Assembly: GCA_964020155.1 (NCBI GenBank)
Contig: OZ026559.1
Coordinates: 4,695,674-4,758,173 of the forward strand
Source of the DNA: Chondrilla cf. caribensis
Lineage: Eukaryota > Porifera > Demospongiae > Chondrillida > Chondrillidae
DNA length: 62,500 nt
Reading direction: 5' to 3'
A model generated the notes under the pieces. That model worked only from the letters and a program-made list of their open reading frames with translations, was not told the DNA's origin and made no database searches. Below, piece after piece: positions 34,186 to 46,470 of the stretch (its first letter is position 1; each line of letters begins with the position of its first letter). Both the position numbers and the translations under genes were made by a program.

Positions 34186-35032
34186 GGGGTGGTCAGCTCG
34201 TCTGGATAGATGAGGACTAAAATTGCAGCTGCTATTTATAACGTCCTTGTACATGTTGTGGGTAGGAGAGTTGACATCATCGACGATAAATCTATTTGCA
34301 CTTCTTTTGTGCTGTATTGTGTAAGGTATAATTTTAGACTGGAGCAGGATGATTTAAATTTCTAGAAACCTTGTTGCTGAACTAGAAGGCGCCGAATGCG
34401 GATATAGGTGCGTATCATCTAATTATCGGATCCAGTTACGGGTAAACATCAATAATCACTGACGGTAGATCTATTTGCACTTCTTTTGTGCTGTATTGTG
34501 TAAATTATGATGATTCTAGACAGGAGCAGGATAATTTAAATTTCTAGAAACCTTATTGCTTAACTAGAAGGCGCCGAATGCTGATTGAGGTACGTATCAC
34601 CTAAATTATGATCTCGTTTTGGGTACGAGAGTTAGCATCCTTGACGGTAGATCTATTTGCACTTCTTTTGTGCTGTGTTGTGTAAAGTATGATTTAGACT
34701 GGAGCAGGATGGTTTTGCCAAATGCGGATTGAAGTGCGTATCACCTAATTTATCAAGTTATCTAAACAATAAGATTCCTTTTTTGTTCCATCATAGACAA
34801 TCTATGATACGTAACCTGGTAACCGTAGACTATAGATTGTCTATGATTCCACCAAGTAATGATCAAAGAATTTGACGCCTTTAATTTACAAGGGGCTTGA
34901 CCACTTGACCACCCATTGTAAAGGCCTTTGACCCCTTGACCACAGCGTCTGAAGGGCCTTGACCTCTTGACCTCATCTTGACCGAGGTCGCAGATGGTAA
35001 TACGTAAGCATACCAGGTGACCACCCCTTGGC
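34186..35032. mobile_element. DNA transposon-like element with CAAGGGGTGGTC ends and internal ~150-bp repeats
   Basis: Left end CAAGGGGTGGTCAGCT and right end AGGTGACCACCCCTTG are inverted repeats. The flanks (actcggc / ggctgggatgg) are contiguous at 61975-61990. Inside, a unit of about 150 bp with 'agatctatttgcacttct' and 'gactggagcaggat' occurs about three and a half times (34280-34720). Part of the element occurs inverted at 13793-14200. Confidence 0.6.
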
Positions 35033-35068
35033 TGGGATGGAAGGGTAGAAACAGATGGGAGGGTAGTC

Positions 35069-35232
35069 TCGCATAGCCAGCCCCTTTTCCGGTGCGCTTC
35101 CTTATTTGGAAGCGGGAATAGGGTCCCTACTTCCGCTGGACACCAGTAACAGAAAAAGCGGCGTTTTGCACCAGACCCTGTTCCCACTTCCAAATAAGGA
35201 AGCGTACCGGAGAAGGGGCTGGCTACGCGAGA
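35069..35232. mobile_element. Hairpin MITE
   Basis: Arms begin CTCGCATAGCCAGCCCCTT and end AAGGGGCTGGCTACGCGAG. They continue with CTTCCTTATTTGGAAG-type pairing, giving a nearly complete fold-back. The site is empty at about 62010. A partial relative lies at 15470-15525. Confidence 0.7.
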
Positions 35233-36309
35233 CTAATGGGAGGGAGGGAGGGACGAATATCACATGATATGGGACGGAGTGCATGACCTGGGACTGACGT
35301 TATGTCACTGGGATTAAACAAAATCGTTGATCACGGCCCGCATTCACCATAGGCTGCATTTGCACTTGTATAGCTAGGGTTTGTACGGGATTCAACATTA
35401 ATTTATTGTAATATTGAAACAGGTTTTTACAGAGACGAGTACATATTCTTAATATTCTTAATCTGTAGTTATTTGGTCTTGTTCATGTCACACCCAAGTT
35501 CAATAGGTTTGCACAAATATCCATTGTTACCTACACAAGCTGCCAGTAAAGCTGTACACCCACACAAGCTGCCCAGTAAAGCTGCACACCTAAGGGTGTA
35601 CATTTTGTTCATGTCACACCCAAGTTCAATAAGGTTTGCATGAATATCCATTGCTACCCACACAAGCTGCCTGGTAAAACTGTATACACCTAAAGGTGTA
35701 CATTTATTAATGTCACATCCAAGTTCAACAAGTTTATATAATTATCATCGATATTTCTATGTCCTTCACCAGCTACAATACTATGAACTGGTTGTCCCAT
35801 TTTGTTGGTTTTTGTTCACATCACATCTAAGCTCAATGGCTGCATATTATAGCAACAACACCCACATGACCCTGTATAGCTGTGTGATGTAGTGGTGCCA
35901 ATCCATCACTATTTGTCTTGTTCATGTCACATCCAAGTTCAATACGTTTAAGTAGTGACAACACCCACAAGATTCTCATGAGCAGTAATGAGAAGTACCG
36001 TTCATCCGGCACCTTCAACCTTATCCATGTCACATACCAGTTTGACTAATTTGACAGTACCTACGTTCATGACCTACATCAGGTGCAAAATGTAGTGCTG
36101 TGAGCCTGTCAGTGTTAGTTTGACATTCAAGTTCAATGCGTTTAGTAACAGCATACACGTGACCCATGTTGGCTACTTGAAGTGGTCTATCAATCCATGT
36201 CCATCAATGGCAATCCCATCTACATCCAGTTGACATGACATGTGTGTTTGCAAGATTTACTGATGTAGTAAAATGTAGTGCGGTATGTCCTTTATAGTTC
36301 GTTAAGGGT

Positions 36310-36850
36310 TGGATATGGGAGAAATAGACAATAATATAACATGTGCATGTTATTCCAATAAGACACACAGTAATGGTCACACTTTAATGGTGCAATTAAT
36401 TCAATAACATAAGCATACGTCGTTAGTAATTAATTAGAGCAAAGACATTTTGTGTGTGTACATACATGCATGCAATAATAATAATGACATATAAATGATA
36501 ATACTGAATGTATGTATTTATGCACATGTAACGGTAATTTATACATAATAATATTATTTAATAACAATATGAACTGTGACTTGTTATTTGGTAATAAAGT
36601 CTGCCATAACAACCATCACCAAACAATGATATCATTACCATGGAAACAGTGTTGACACGGGGGGTTTGACACCAAGCAAAACAAAAAATAGTTGAAAATA
36701 GTCTCCTCTTCTCTACCTTTGTAGTCTCTGTGTCAAGGCTTGTGGAACCTGTGAAAGAGCAGATTTCAAGATGAAAAGAACCACATCATACATAACATGT
36801 GCACACTGGTGGAGATGTGTACACACATGCAAGACACATTCACACAACAC
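36310..36850. repeat. Conserved spacer of the short-gene 3' half, copy 4
   Basis: Aligns with 16310-16860 and 26600-27125. AT-rich, without a convincing exon apart from the tiny VPQALTQRLQR segment. Confidence 0.5.
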
Positions 36851-36856
36851 ACAAAA

Positions 36857-36858
<2 letters not shown>

Positions 36859-36908
<50 letters not shown>

Positions 36909-36917
36909 CCACACCCA

Positions 36918-36959
<42 letters not shown>

Positions 36960-36999
36960 CCGCACACACACACATACACACACACATATACACACACAC

Positions 37000-37066
<67 letters not shown>

Positions 37067-37119
37067 GCACACACACACACGTACACACACACACACACAC
37101 ACACAAGCACACACACACA

Positions 37120-37206
<87 letters not shown>

Positions 37207-37210
37207 ACAA
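36859..37210. repeat. (CA)n microsatellite
   Basis: Over 300 bp of CA repeat with a few interruptions, at the conserved position in the block. Confidence 0.95.
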
Positions 37211-37934
37211 ACAGTACATACATAGGCACATGCACACACTCAGCTGTGCATTAAGTTCCTATCTATGTCCTTACGTACATACGTACCTTTCTTGTTAGAA
37301 TTCCCTTCTTCTTCTCAAATTCCTCTCTTCTCTGCTGTTCACTGTCTCCTGAAAGTTGAATCAACATCAACCTTGTTGAGGTCGACAAGTTTAGTCAATA
37401 CACCATTGTGTTCATTTCCAGCTGCAATATGGACTGCGGTCAATCCCTTGTGGTCAGTCTAAGTTCAATGAGTTTATCAACAACATCCACGTGACCCTCT
37501 GTAGCTGCATGATGTAGTGCAGTCAATCCATTGTTATCGGTCTTGTTCATGTTGCATCCAAGTTCAACAAGTTTAACGATGACACAGACACAACCCTGTT
37601 CAGCTGCCGTATGAAGCGCGGTTTGACCGTCGTAGAGATTGTTGACATCACATTCCCCACCAACTACAATGCTCTCAACATCTACAACGCGACCAGCAAA
37701 GGCTGCACGATGCAGAGGCAAATATGGTTCCTGTTCTTGAGAATCGGGTGGGACCTTGTCGTTTTCGCTTCGTGATCCCACGCTCGCTGGTCCAGATATC
37801 TATAGGAGAATAGAGTACGTTGCTTAATATGTCTGAATAACAAATAATATAATGTGGATTTGAGAAGTACATGATTAGCATTTCTCTTTGATCCACCCAC
37901 ACAACATGTTAGAGTTCTATGTTTTAAACATCCT

Positions 37935-38055
37935 CTTACATTATGTACGATGTACTGTACATGATGGCTCAAGGAACAACTTATACAATGTACTGTACAG
38001 GACAACTCAAGTGACAAGATGTATGATGTACTGTACATGACGGTTCAAGTGTCAC
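37935..38055. repeat. 38-bp minisatellite, copy 4
   Basis: About three units with the TGTACTGTACA core, in the intron between 38262 and 37799. Confidence 0.8.
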
Positions 38056-38261
38056 AACTACTGTAAACTCCTCAACACATTGTAGGGTGAACAGACGCAA
38101 GTTACCCCACCTCCAGTGTTCCAAGCCAACCCGCGGGTTCACTCAACCCGACTATAACACTAGTATCGTGTCAGCTGTGGTACACACAATATTGTATGAA
38201 CTAATCGGACGGGTTTCCTACGATATGATACTGTGTGTACATAAGTTCTTCCTATGCTCAC

Positions 38262-38321
38262 CGGTAGTTCTTCGTTTGTGTCTTGACGACCATTTCCGTC
38301 ACAAAACCTTTTGGCAGCCAT
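38262..38321 (-). CDS. Short ankyrin gene, copy 4: first exon
   Basis: The ATG at 38321 opens MAAKRFCDGNG...TNEELP. Donor GTGAGC leaves phase 0, matching the ankyrin exon at 37799. This is the only copy whose first two exons are both intact. The joined product would be about 140 residues with three ankyrin repeats. Confidence 0.55.
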
Positions 38322-38882
38322 CAAGTTTCGTAGTCAGTTCGACTTTCGGACGGAAGAATAGTAGGGAAAGTCCCTCCATGTGTCATTGCTGGTCCATTGG
38401 AAAATGGTGGGTCGAAATGAAGATTTCGAGCGCAATAGGTGTTTGAGTACGGAACAAAGAGATGGGCTATCTATGCATGGTCCACATTTATGAGTTCAAA
38501 TACAATGGAGCCTTGTACAGCTTGCTATTACCCCTGACCAAATAGGGAGAAACGACCATGATTATTCGTGTCTTGCCTAGGAAGCGACCGTTGGGGGGTA
38601 ACTTCATTTTGTCGAGAAAGAATATAGTTTGAAATGGGGTGGTTATCAATACGGTATAGGTTAGTTGAGGAAACTCGTGAATAACCAGCATGCGGGAACT
38701 GAGTGGTTAAGCAAATCAAGTGACGGACATGTTGAGTGAGAGGAATGATTGGGCCATGCAAATCTGATACACAGTTTATCGTCCAGTGGTTTCAAAAATG
38801 GGATGTGGGAGGTGATCATTTATATTATTCATCATTGAAAAGTTCCACAAGTAGTAAAGTGCACAAAACGATCCAATGGGTC
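38322..38882. repeat. Conserved upstream block of short gene, copy 4 (part 1)
   Basis: Aligns with 345-910, 17881-18420 and 28562-29070. Presumed promoter region. No other exon. Confidence 0.6.
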
Positions 38883-38965
38883 TGTCATACGAAAAGTGGT
38901 ACCCCGCCGGACTTTTTTTGGCACCATATTCGGTCTCCCTGGGACTCAATATGCCATCAAAAATT

Positions 38966-38997
<32 letters not shown>

Positions 38998-39079
38998 GTT
39001 AGGGATGCATGGACTGCTTTTGCCGCTATTTCCGATCCCCGGAGACTGTATTTGGCAGCAGACCATATTTTTTGTGACA
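38883..39079. mobile_element. 197-bp MITE carrying a TTAGGG tract
   Basis: The ends TGTCATACGAAAAGTGG and (reverse complement) TGTCACAAAAAATATGG are imperfect inverted repeats, with GGTCTCC/GGAGACTG pairing further in. GGTC flanks both sides as a 4-bp duplication. The three sister blocks (e.g. 29065) lack it. Confidence 0.75.
38967..39004. repeat. Interstitial telomere-like repeat
   Basis: About six units of TTAGGG with small length variants (TTTAGGG, TTAGGGG). This is the metazoan telomere motif, placed in the middle of a small inverted-repeat element rather than at a chromosome end. Confidence 0.9.
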
Positions 39080-39947
39080 GGTCAACAACACTACACTCGA
39101 GCTCCAAGAAACAACTGTCCTCTTCACAGCAGACATGTGTACACTAACAAAAGACACTAGCTATAATGCACTCCACGTGGCTAAGTAGAGTGGGTCAGAG
39201 GCCAATGAACTGGGAATTGATTTTAACCTAACTTGTGACAGGAAATGTGATGTGGAGGATGTGCTTGTGGGTAATTAGTATTATCTATCTATAACGTGTG
39301 AGTGCATGTTAGTGGGTGTGTAAGTACATGTTGGTGGGTGTGTCTGTGCATGTTAGTGGGTGTGTCAGTACATGTTGGTGGGTGTGTAAGTACATGTTGG
39401 TGGGTGTGTCAGTGCATGTTAGTCTAAGTGTCAGTATGTGTTTGTTTGTTTCTGTTTGTGTACGTGCATGTGTGTGTGTGTTTGTGTGTGTGTGTACGTA
39501 CGTATGTGTGTGCATGCGTACGTGTGTGTGTGTGTTTGTGTGTGTGTACATACGTAATACTATGTGTGTGTATGTGTGTGCATGCGTACGTGTGTGTTAG
39601 TGTGTGTGTGTGAAGAAGAGCTGTATAGGTGTTGGTGTACGTATACACATATTTATGTGTTTGTGTCTACATAATATGTCCATAGTAACGATACTTATAA
39701 TTACCAACATCATCATCATCATCAAGATCTACACTGCTGCGAAACAAGATTCTCATGACAATTTAATGTGACACACTTTGATTTTGTATCAAGGCTAATA
39801 ATATTATTAATACAGTTACTGTATTAATATGATAGCAATATTTTTATGGCTAAGTAGTTTATAATAATTTAATTAATGTTAAAAGGTAATTAATAAAATA
39901 AAAGCAAATGAATTTGATATATAAGCATAATTATCATTAGACAATTT

Positions 39948-39981
<34 letters not shown>
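39080..39981. repeat. Upstream block part 2, TG-rich minisatellite and spacer
   Basis: 39080-39260 completes the conserved block. 39300-39430 repeats a ~24-bp unit (gtgggtgtgtaagtacatgt). 39470-39610 is TG-rich. 39740-39950 aligns with 1490-1690. A (TA)n run at 39950-39981 marks the 3' end of the LINE. Confidence 0.65.
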
Positions 39982-39983
<2 letters not shown>

Positions 39984-40087
39984 TAGCCAAAACGGCCCTT
40001 GACCTCAGCAGCAATTGATCAATTTATTGCAATATGCAAATCATAGAGTTAGGACTGACAAAAAAAAGTACAACACTGTGGCACTTG

Positions 40088-43065
40088 TTAGATGGAGGGA
40101 GACAGAAGAGAGAATCTGAGCTGCATTGCCCTATGAATAAAATGGCCTGTATGTTTAATGATTGTTCTGTCAGTGTTACACATTAGAAATATGAACTTTT
40201 CTCTAGAGCTTAAAAATATGAAATTACCGTTTGAATTCATCGCTGCTTCGAAGAGGATAGATCTTAATTGCTGATAAGCAGAGCAGTGTATTAAAAAGTG
40301 TATTTCATCCTCCACAGATTGCAAATTACAGAGTGGGCATGTACGATCTTCTATAGGCTTAGGCGGCTTACAGTGTCGACCTGTTTCAATAAAGAGCTTG
40401 TGATATGATATGTGTAATTTAGTGAAGGCTTGTCTAACTGTTGGGTTTGAGATCACCGATAAATATGGTTCTGGTTCGAGTGTGTTGAATTTGATCAAAC
40501 GATATGTTCTTAACTTGTTCCCACCAGATGGTGTGGAACCTTGAGTACTGTTAATGTCAGCTCTTAGTTTTTGAGAGACTTGATCATGCAGCCTAGTTAA
40601 AACTTCATCAGGAGTAGGCAATATAAAGTGGATGTTAAAGCCAAGATGCAATAATTTTCTTTTTACTCTGGACATCCAAGAATTATAACCAGTTGAGCTC
40701 AAGCTGATAGACATTTCAAGAGCTTTCCTTGTGAGGAAGGGGGTGTTGGGAGAGGTGAGTCGATAGAAATACCTCAGTGCAGCTGACACACAGTCAAACA
40801 ACAGTGGGACTGATCCAGTTTCAGCAAGGACAGCTGAGTTTACGCAAGAATGAGACACCCTCAGCACATATTTGAGATATTTGTAATGGATTTTGTCTAC
40901 TACGTGGGCATCATAAAGCCCCCGGATCTCAGCATTGTACATCAAGATTGGTTTGATCAATGCCTTGAAAAGAAAGAGCAAAACATTAAAATCAGTTATC
41001 CCCATAGAAGCTATCTTGGCCTGAAGTTGGCAAAACGATTTGTGCGCTCTTTCATAGGTTTTTGACAAGCAATAATTGAAGTCACATTTCCAACATAACA
41101 AAGTAGTACCTAAATATTTGTACTTGGTTACAATTTCAAGTCGTTGTGAGTTAACTTCCCAAGAATCAGCAATAAGTTTAGGTTTTTGTCCAAATACAAG
41201 AATCTTAGTTTTATTGGAGTTGATGTCAAGATGTTGTTGCCTACAGTAGAAACATAGAGAGTTGATTAAATCTTGAAGCTTTTTTGGATTGTCAGTGAAC
41301 AAAACTACATCATCTGCAAACAGGAGACAGGGTGAGGGGAAAAATGGAAGGTTGACTTCGAGAGAGTTGAGAAGCCTTGGCAGGTCGCTAATATACAGGA
41401 AGAACAGCAGGGGACTTAGGTTGCATCCCTGTTTCACTCCTTTTTCGGTAGTAAAGAAGTTTGACATGTGCCCATGAGAGCCTACTACACGCGAAAGAGA
41501 TTTGGAATAATAAGATTTTAATAGTGAAAGAATTTGGGGATTAAGATTCAGAGCTTCTAATTTTGACCAAAGTAGGGGCTAAGATACTGAGTCAAAGGCC
41601 TTTCTGAAGTCAACAAAACAGCAGTATAGCTTTTTCTTCAAGGAGCATTGCTTTTCAGCAACAGTATGAAGAGCAAATATATAGCATCCAAAGTTCTTTT
41701 ACCTTTTTGAAATCCAAATTGTTCTTCTGGGAGTAGGTTTGAATTTTCTGCCCAGGTTGTCATCCTGTCACGTATGATTGCAGTAAATAGTTTGCCTAAA
41801 CAGCTAATGAGGGATATGCCTCTATAGTTAGAAGGGTCATTCCTGTTACCAGATTTGTAAATAGGCTTTATAATAGACTCGACCCATGTAGAGGGATATT
41901 CACCAGAGCGTAAGATTGCATTGAAGATTACTTGTAGCAAATCTAGCCAAGAAGGGGGGAGAGACTTCAAAACTTCATTTGTAAGGAGATCGGTACCGGG
42001 TGCTTTACCACATTTCAATTTTGATATGGCTAACCCTATTTCATCAGTAGAAATGTCGGGTTCTTGGTTCATCGGAGAATTTGTACTTGGATCACTGATG
42101 ATGTGTGTTGAGCTGGAGTCTGAATGCTGGCTAGGACTGCTGTCAACTTGAGGTGATGATGTGGCACTGTATAGTTTACTGAAGTATTGCTCCCATTCTG
42201 AACAGGAGATATTGTTGTCAACAGCTTTGGATACAGCAATAGTGTTAATAGCATTCCAAAATGATTTCGGGTTGGATTTAGCTTTCTTTAGAATCTCAGC
42301 ATTCCATTTTCGTGAAGCCATGTATTAGCTTTGGTGTTGTGATATGCTTTCCGCAGATCTTGGTTTATAGGTTTTTTTCTCCATGAAGAGAGTTTGGATA
42401 GAACTTCTTTCTTTTTTTGTGTACATTCATTATCAAACCATGTGTGCTTAGGATAGAGTGACTTTTTGGAAGAGAGAGCCTCAGATGAAGTCGGTACCTT
42501 AGCAAATCCAGAGGCTATGGCATGTTGAATGATTTTCTCTGTAAAGAATGTAACTGTCTCATCTATATCCAAAATTGATGATGGGTTAATTGGGAGTTCA
42601 GGTGGGCATCGTTTTAGGGTGTGAATAAATTTATTGATATTTTCTCCGATCCATTTCAGCTTGGGGGGGGTTTCGGATTAGGTGATTGGAGGTGGCTATA
42701 TCTAGTCGTTTGAGTAGGTCTTTTGAGAGTTCATTAGCTAAATAATGTGGCGACTGATTGGTGTATTGAGGTTTACTTTTGCCAGTGGACAGGGTGAGTA
42801 AGATTGGACAGTGGTCTGAAAAAACTTCAAGGTTATTGACATGGAATGATTTGATTGCTGATTCAGAAGTGAGGTATCCATTAACTATGGCGTAGTCTAT
42901 GCAGCTAGAGCCACTGGCAGTATGGCATGTACACTCACCAGCTACATTGTCAGGTGGGAAAGTCCCATTGCAGATTGATAAATCAAAACCTGTACGTACA
43001 TAAGGACATCAGTTCAGTGCCATAAGAATTAACTATCTGATCTTTGTAGGTTTGCTTAAGGTGCA
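40088..43065 (-). pseudogene. LINE ORF2, 3' part: end of endonuclease, reverse transcriptase, C-terminal domain
   Basis: Starts inside the endonuclease: NSYGTELMSLCTY, a one-base shift, then GFDLSICNGTFPP and the GSSCIDYAIVNG and FSDHCPILL motifs of apurinic-type nucleases. The reverse transcriptase follows with KAPGTDLLTNEVLKS, NYRGISLIS, FGFQKGKRTLDA, FVDFRKAFDSVS, GVKQGCNLSP and the catalytic LLFADDVVLF near 41310. A C-terminal CPLCNLQSVEDEIHFLIHC zinc-like motif ends it. Frameshifts lie near 42310 and 41640, and a TAG follows FDSVS near 41580. Confidence 0.85.
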
Positions 43066-43073
43066 CACTGTAA

Positions 43074-43759
43074 TAATGGATTAGTTATTTTTACTAAATT
43101 TGGTATTTTAACATTTCATTATTATGTAGTTTCAAAAAACATGATCTTTAATATGAATATATATTGTCAAATCTACTACATTTAGTTGTTTCAGTTAACT
43201 TTTTCTTCATTTTACAGAAATATACTTATATTAATCAACTATTGATCATTTTAAGAATCATTTCTTTTGTAAAATTTCTTTTATGTTGTTACTTTAACTA
43301 AAAATTGTATTTTTAATTCAAATTTTTCTATGTGTTTAATTCTGCTTATGTATGTTTAATTCTAACAATTCATAATATTGTTGCAATAACATGATCTTAC
43401 TTATTTCAAACAGTATTTGCCATCAAATTCTCATGCCATTGTATTTTATATCATAAATTAATTTTATTAACAACTTGCAAAGACAATCATAATAAAAGGT
43501 CATAATTGATGATTAATGACACACATGATTAAAGATATAATACATAATACAAATATTAATAATATAATCTACACTTTATTCAATTATAATTGACCATGTC
43601 ATTCACCCATAATAATAATGATAATAATAATAATAAATAAATAAAAAAACAAAAGAATAGAATTACATGTATATTATACATATTACCGAAAACTATACAC
43701 AAGGTACAGTAGACCATATATACATGAGTTAAGTTGCATAGTTACAATTACAAAACACT
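43074..43759. other. Left subterminal region of the two-gene transposon
   Basis: AT-rich, with an (AAT)n stretch at 43608-43650. It contains no gene. It serves as the 3' UTR side of the transposase-like gene. Confidence 0.5.
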
Positions 43760-46470
43760 TTAGAATCCATACTTCTGCACAATAAATATCTCTTTGGAAT
43801 TAGGAACAAAGTTCTTATAGAAGTACAGGAGATGTGGAGATGCCAGCTTTGTCAAAGGTAAAACACGGTATTGATGCATACTGACAACAGCAAAGGCATG
43901 AAAGTGATCGTCAAAGTATTTCACAGTAAATAATTCCACAAATAAATGGATGCTGTTATCTGATGAGAGCACATCTAGTATTTTACCAAAAACAGGGGAT
44001 TCCCCAGTAGATATGATAACAATCCCGCCCTTCTTGTAAATATAATGATGAAATTTTACCCACGCATTGTGAGTTAGTGGTTTAGAATCGGTAGAAGAAG
44101 GAAATGAAACTTTATAGGCATCCTTAAGATTTGACGGCTCTTCATACAGTGGGCGTACTTCAGATTTTCCACCACACTCTGGGGGAGATTGTAGAAAAAA
44201 GGGCGATTGCAACTGTAAATACATCCATCGTTGATGCTTCATTGCTATGGACAGACAAATATTCTTAAAATTGCCAAATTTCCCCACCTGCTTACACAAA
44301 TTCAATTTAGCCTCATGTCTCATATTCCATGAATTAATCAATGGACCAAAGCGAAGGATTTGCTCAGGATAATGAATGATGTAATGCATTTTAGGTATTA
44401 GTGGTATTTGATAGGTTGTAAGAAAGAGGCTATGATGCTCTTCAATCAAAGTACTTAAATAAGCAACTGTATCCTTGCAGCACGATTGCATTGTACAGAT
44501 ATCCAGAATTTTCAGTAACAGTTGGAAACAATACCAGGCAGGATCACCTTGAGGTACTTTATCTCCAATCAATAGAGGTATCGTTCGGGACAGCAACCAC
44601 ATACTGGATGCTGTCTGCCTAAACTTGAAGTCTTCTCTAGATGCACCCTGTTCAATTTGAAATGGCTTGTTGGAAGATTCTGCATACCCATAATCAAAGG
44701 AACTAATGCGTACATTTAATTGCTCCAAGGTAAAGTACTTCATATCTTTAACACAATATTTCAGCAATGCCTTAATTTCATATTGCAGTGTACCCTCTAG
44801 CAGATCGTGCATTATTAATATCATGTGGCAGACATGTGGCAACTGAAAAATGCATTACATCTTCTAATACAGCCCTACGATTTATACCATAAATGGTAGA
44901 ATAATGCTCTTTGAGGGAACCAGTGAGCTGCTGACACTGCATAGCATGTTCATGAGAATTCCTCAAATGGAATTTACATGAAAGAAATTCCTTTTGGCTT
45001 TTGGCTCGTGTGGCCATGCAAGAACAACAAAATCTAAATGCAAAAGACATTGATTCCTTAAATCCGCCAACAGAGTGACTACCTAAATTATCGGCTAAAA
45101 ATGCCAACATAGCACCTTTGTACACTTTGCTGACTCCTTTGACAGATACATTTATCCCTTCAGTGCTTAATGTATTCAAATCAGCAACAAATGGCTTTAA
45201 GATTGCATCAATTCCATGCTGTTTGATGTCATGAGACCTTGCGACAGCAACTAATTGTGTTGGGCGGAGTGTTGAACGGAAGGAAGGTCTAATATTTGCC
45301 AGGAACATGAAAATAATACCCACTTTATGTTTTTTGGCAGCAGCACCAAGTGGATTACAAATTTCGAGCTCATCGTAGTATGCTACTATTTGTAAGGCTT
45401 TATCATCATGAGCAAAAATAGGATGCGTGAGAAAATGTTCACCATCCTGAAAGTCATGTAAAGTGTTAGCATAGATATTCAGCTCCTTTCTGACATTTTC
45501 AATTTCCTCAAGAATTGCAGCATTGGCAAGAAGAGCTTTCAGTGTTTCAAATAAGGGGATGTAATAAAAATACGAACCTGTGCGCTCATGTCTTCTTTTA
45601 TGTCCCGAGCCAACTAACTGGTAGGATAGATCACCCAGTGGAACTTCCAGTGGTTTCTGCAAGTAAATGTAGAATATACAGAATGTAAATGTGTACAAAC
45701 TGATATATACTACATATCACGATACAGAATGGTCCGAACCACTACATATTTTGGAATAATGATAATGTCCTTAAAAATGACCTATAATCAGTATAATCAC
45801 ATACCACTAGGTTGAAAAACTGTGTATAATATTTCTCTTGCAAATACTTCGACGTCAATCCGGAAAAGGGAAATTGCATATTCTTAAATATGTCATGAAG
45901 TCCTGTGAGCCTCTCTGTATCAATTCCTGCTTTGGAAAGCGTATGAAATACCCCAGCTTCGAGTCTCTTCATGGATAGTTCAAAAACATTTGTAGATTCT
46001 GCAACTAATCCATTCAAAGCTGTTTGGGATACACCGAATATTTCCTTCATCCTCAGCAAGAACAAAGCGCTAATTCTTTGTTGAGAAATGAGATCTTCTC
46101 CTAGAAATTGGTCAACCTCATGACTCACAGACTCTACAGGTCCCTGATAACTGTCCTGTTCAACGTCAGAAACTGCTTCTTGTGTCATACATTCAGAAAA
46201 ATCCAGTGTCGAGTTTGAAACTCTTGCTATTGATGGGACAGGTAAGTAATCCTTGTGGTGGCGGTAAACATGTGTACGAAAAGATGATGAGTTCGTGTAC
46301 ATATTAGAACAACCGCCAGCTCCACAGCTTAGAAAAAAGCCCATGTCATTACTATGCGCATGCCTTAAATGACTGAGCAATAAAGAAACGTTTGAAACTC
46401 TGAAATTACAAAAAGGGCAGTTTTGACAACCTTTGCCATGAATTGCAACGGGCCGTGGTACGGACGCCAT
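43760..46470 (-). pseudogene. Transposase-like gene, C2H2 zinc fingers, one frameshift
   Basis: Exon 1 is 46470-45805 and starts MASVPRPVAIHGKGCQNCPF. It carries C2H2-like motifs CPFCNFRV...HLRHAH and CGAGGCSNMY...HVYRHH. The donor is GTATGT, the acceptor TACTTGCAG, and exon 2 starts at 45656 with KPLEVPLGDLSYQL. It runs through ...FRFCCSCMATRAK (zinc-binding-like) to CLPHDI, where a +1 shift near 44820 separates it from MHDLLEGTLQYEIKALLKYC. That continues to 43760 with PKMHYIIHYPEQI and MRHEAKLNLCKQ. The MHDLLEG core is shared with a widespread animal transposase-like family often paired with SAM-domain proteins. Catalytic residues are not certain. The shift may be real decay or a sequencing error. 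Confidence 0.65.

Larger units (their letters stand above)
35480..37799 (-). pseudogene. Short ankyrin gene, copy 4: ankyrin exon (intact part) and decayed 3' half
   Basis: The exon from 37799 (acceptor CTCCTATAG) is in frame with exon 1 at 38321 and reads ISGPASVGSRSENDKVPPDS, then three ankyrin repeats (LPLHRAAFAGRV; ALHTAAEQGCV; ALHHAATEGHV). It stops at 37440 after IELRLTTRD, where a deletion shared by copies 2-4 breaks the next repeat. Further minus-strand remnants are an EEFEKKKGILTRK exon at 37346-37286, a VPQALTQRLQR exon at about 36745-36713, and scrambled ankyrin repeats at 36290-35480 with a terminal 'NKTK stop'. A truncated three-repeat protein could still be made from this copy. 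Confidence 0.55.

Noticed and set aside
36713..37298. Long open frames across the CA array
   Set aside because: Same repeat artefact as at 27 kb.
38967..39004. Chromosome end or fusion point
   Set aside because: The TTAGGG tract is short and lies inside a bounded inverted-repeat element, with sister blocks continuing on both sides.
40850..41065. Plus-strand frame across the LINE
   Set aside because: It is antisense to the reverse transcriptase C-terminal region and shows no motif.
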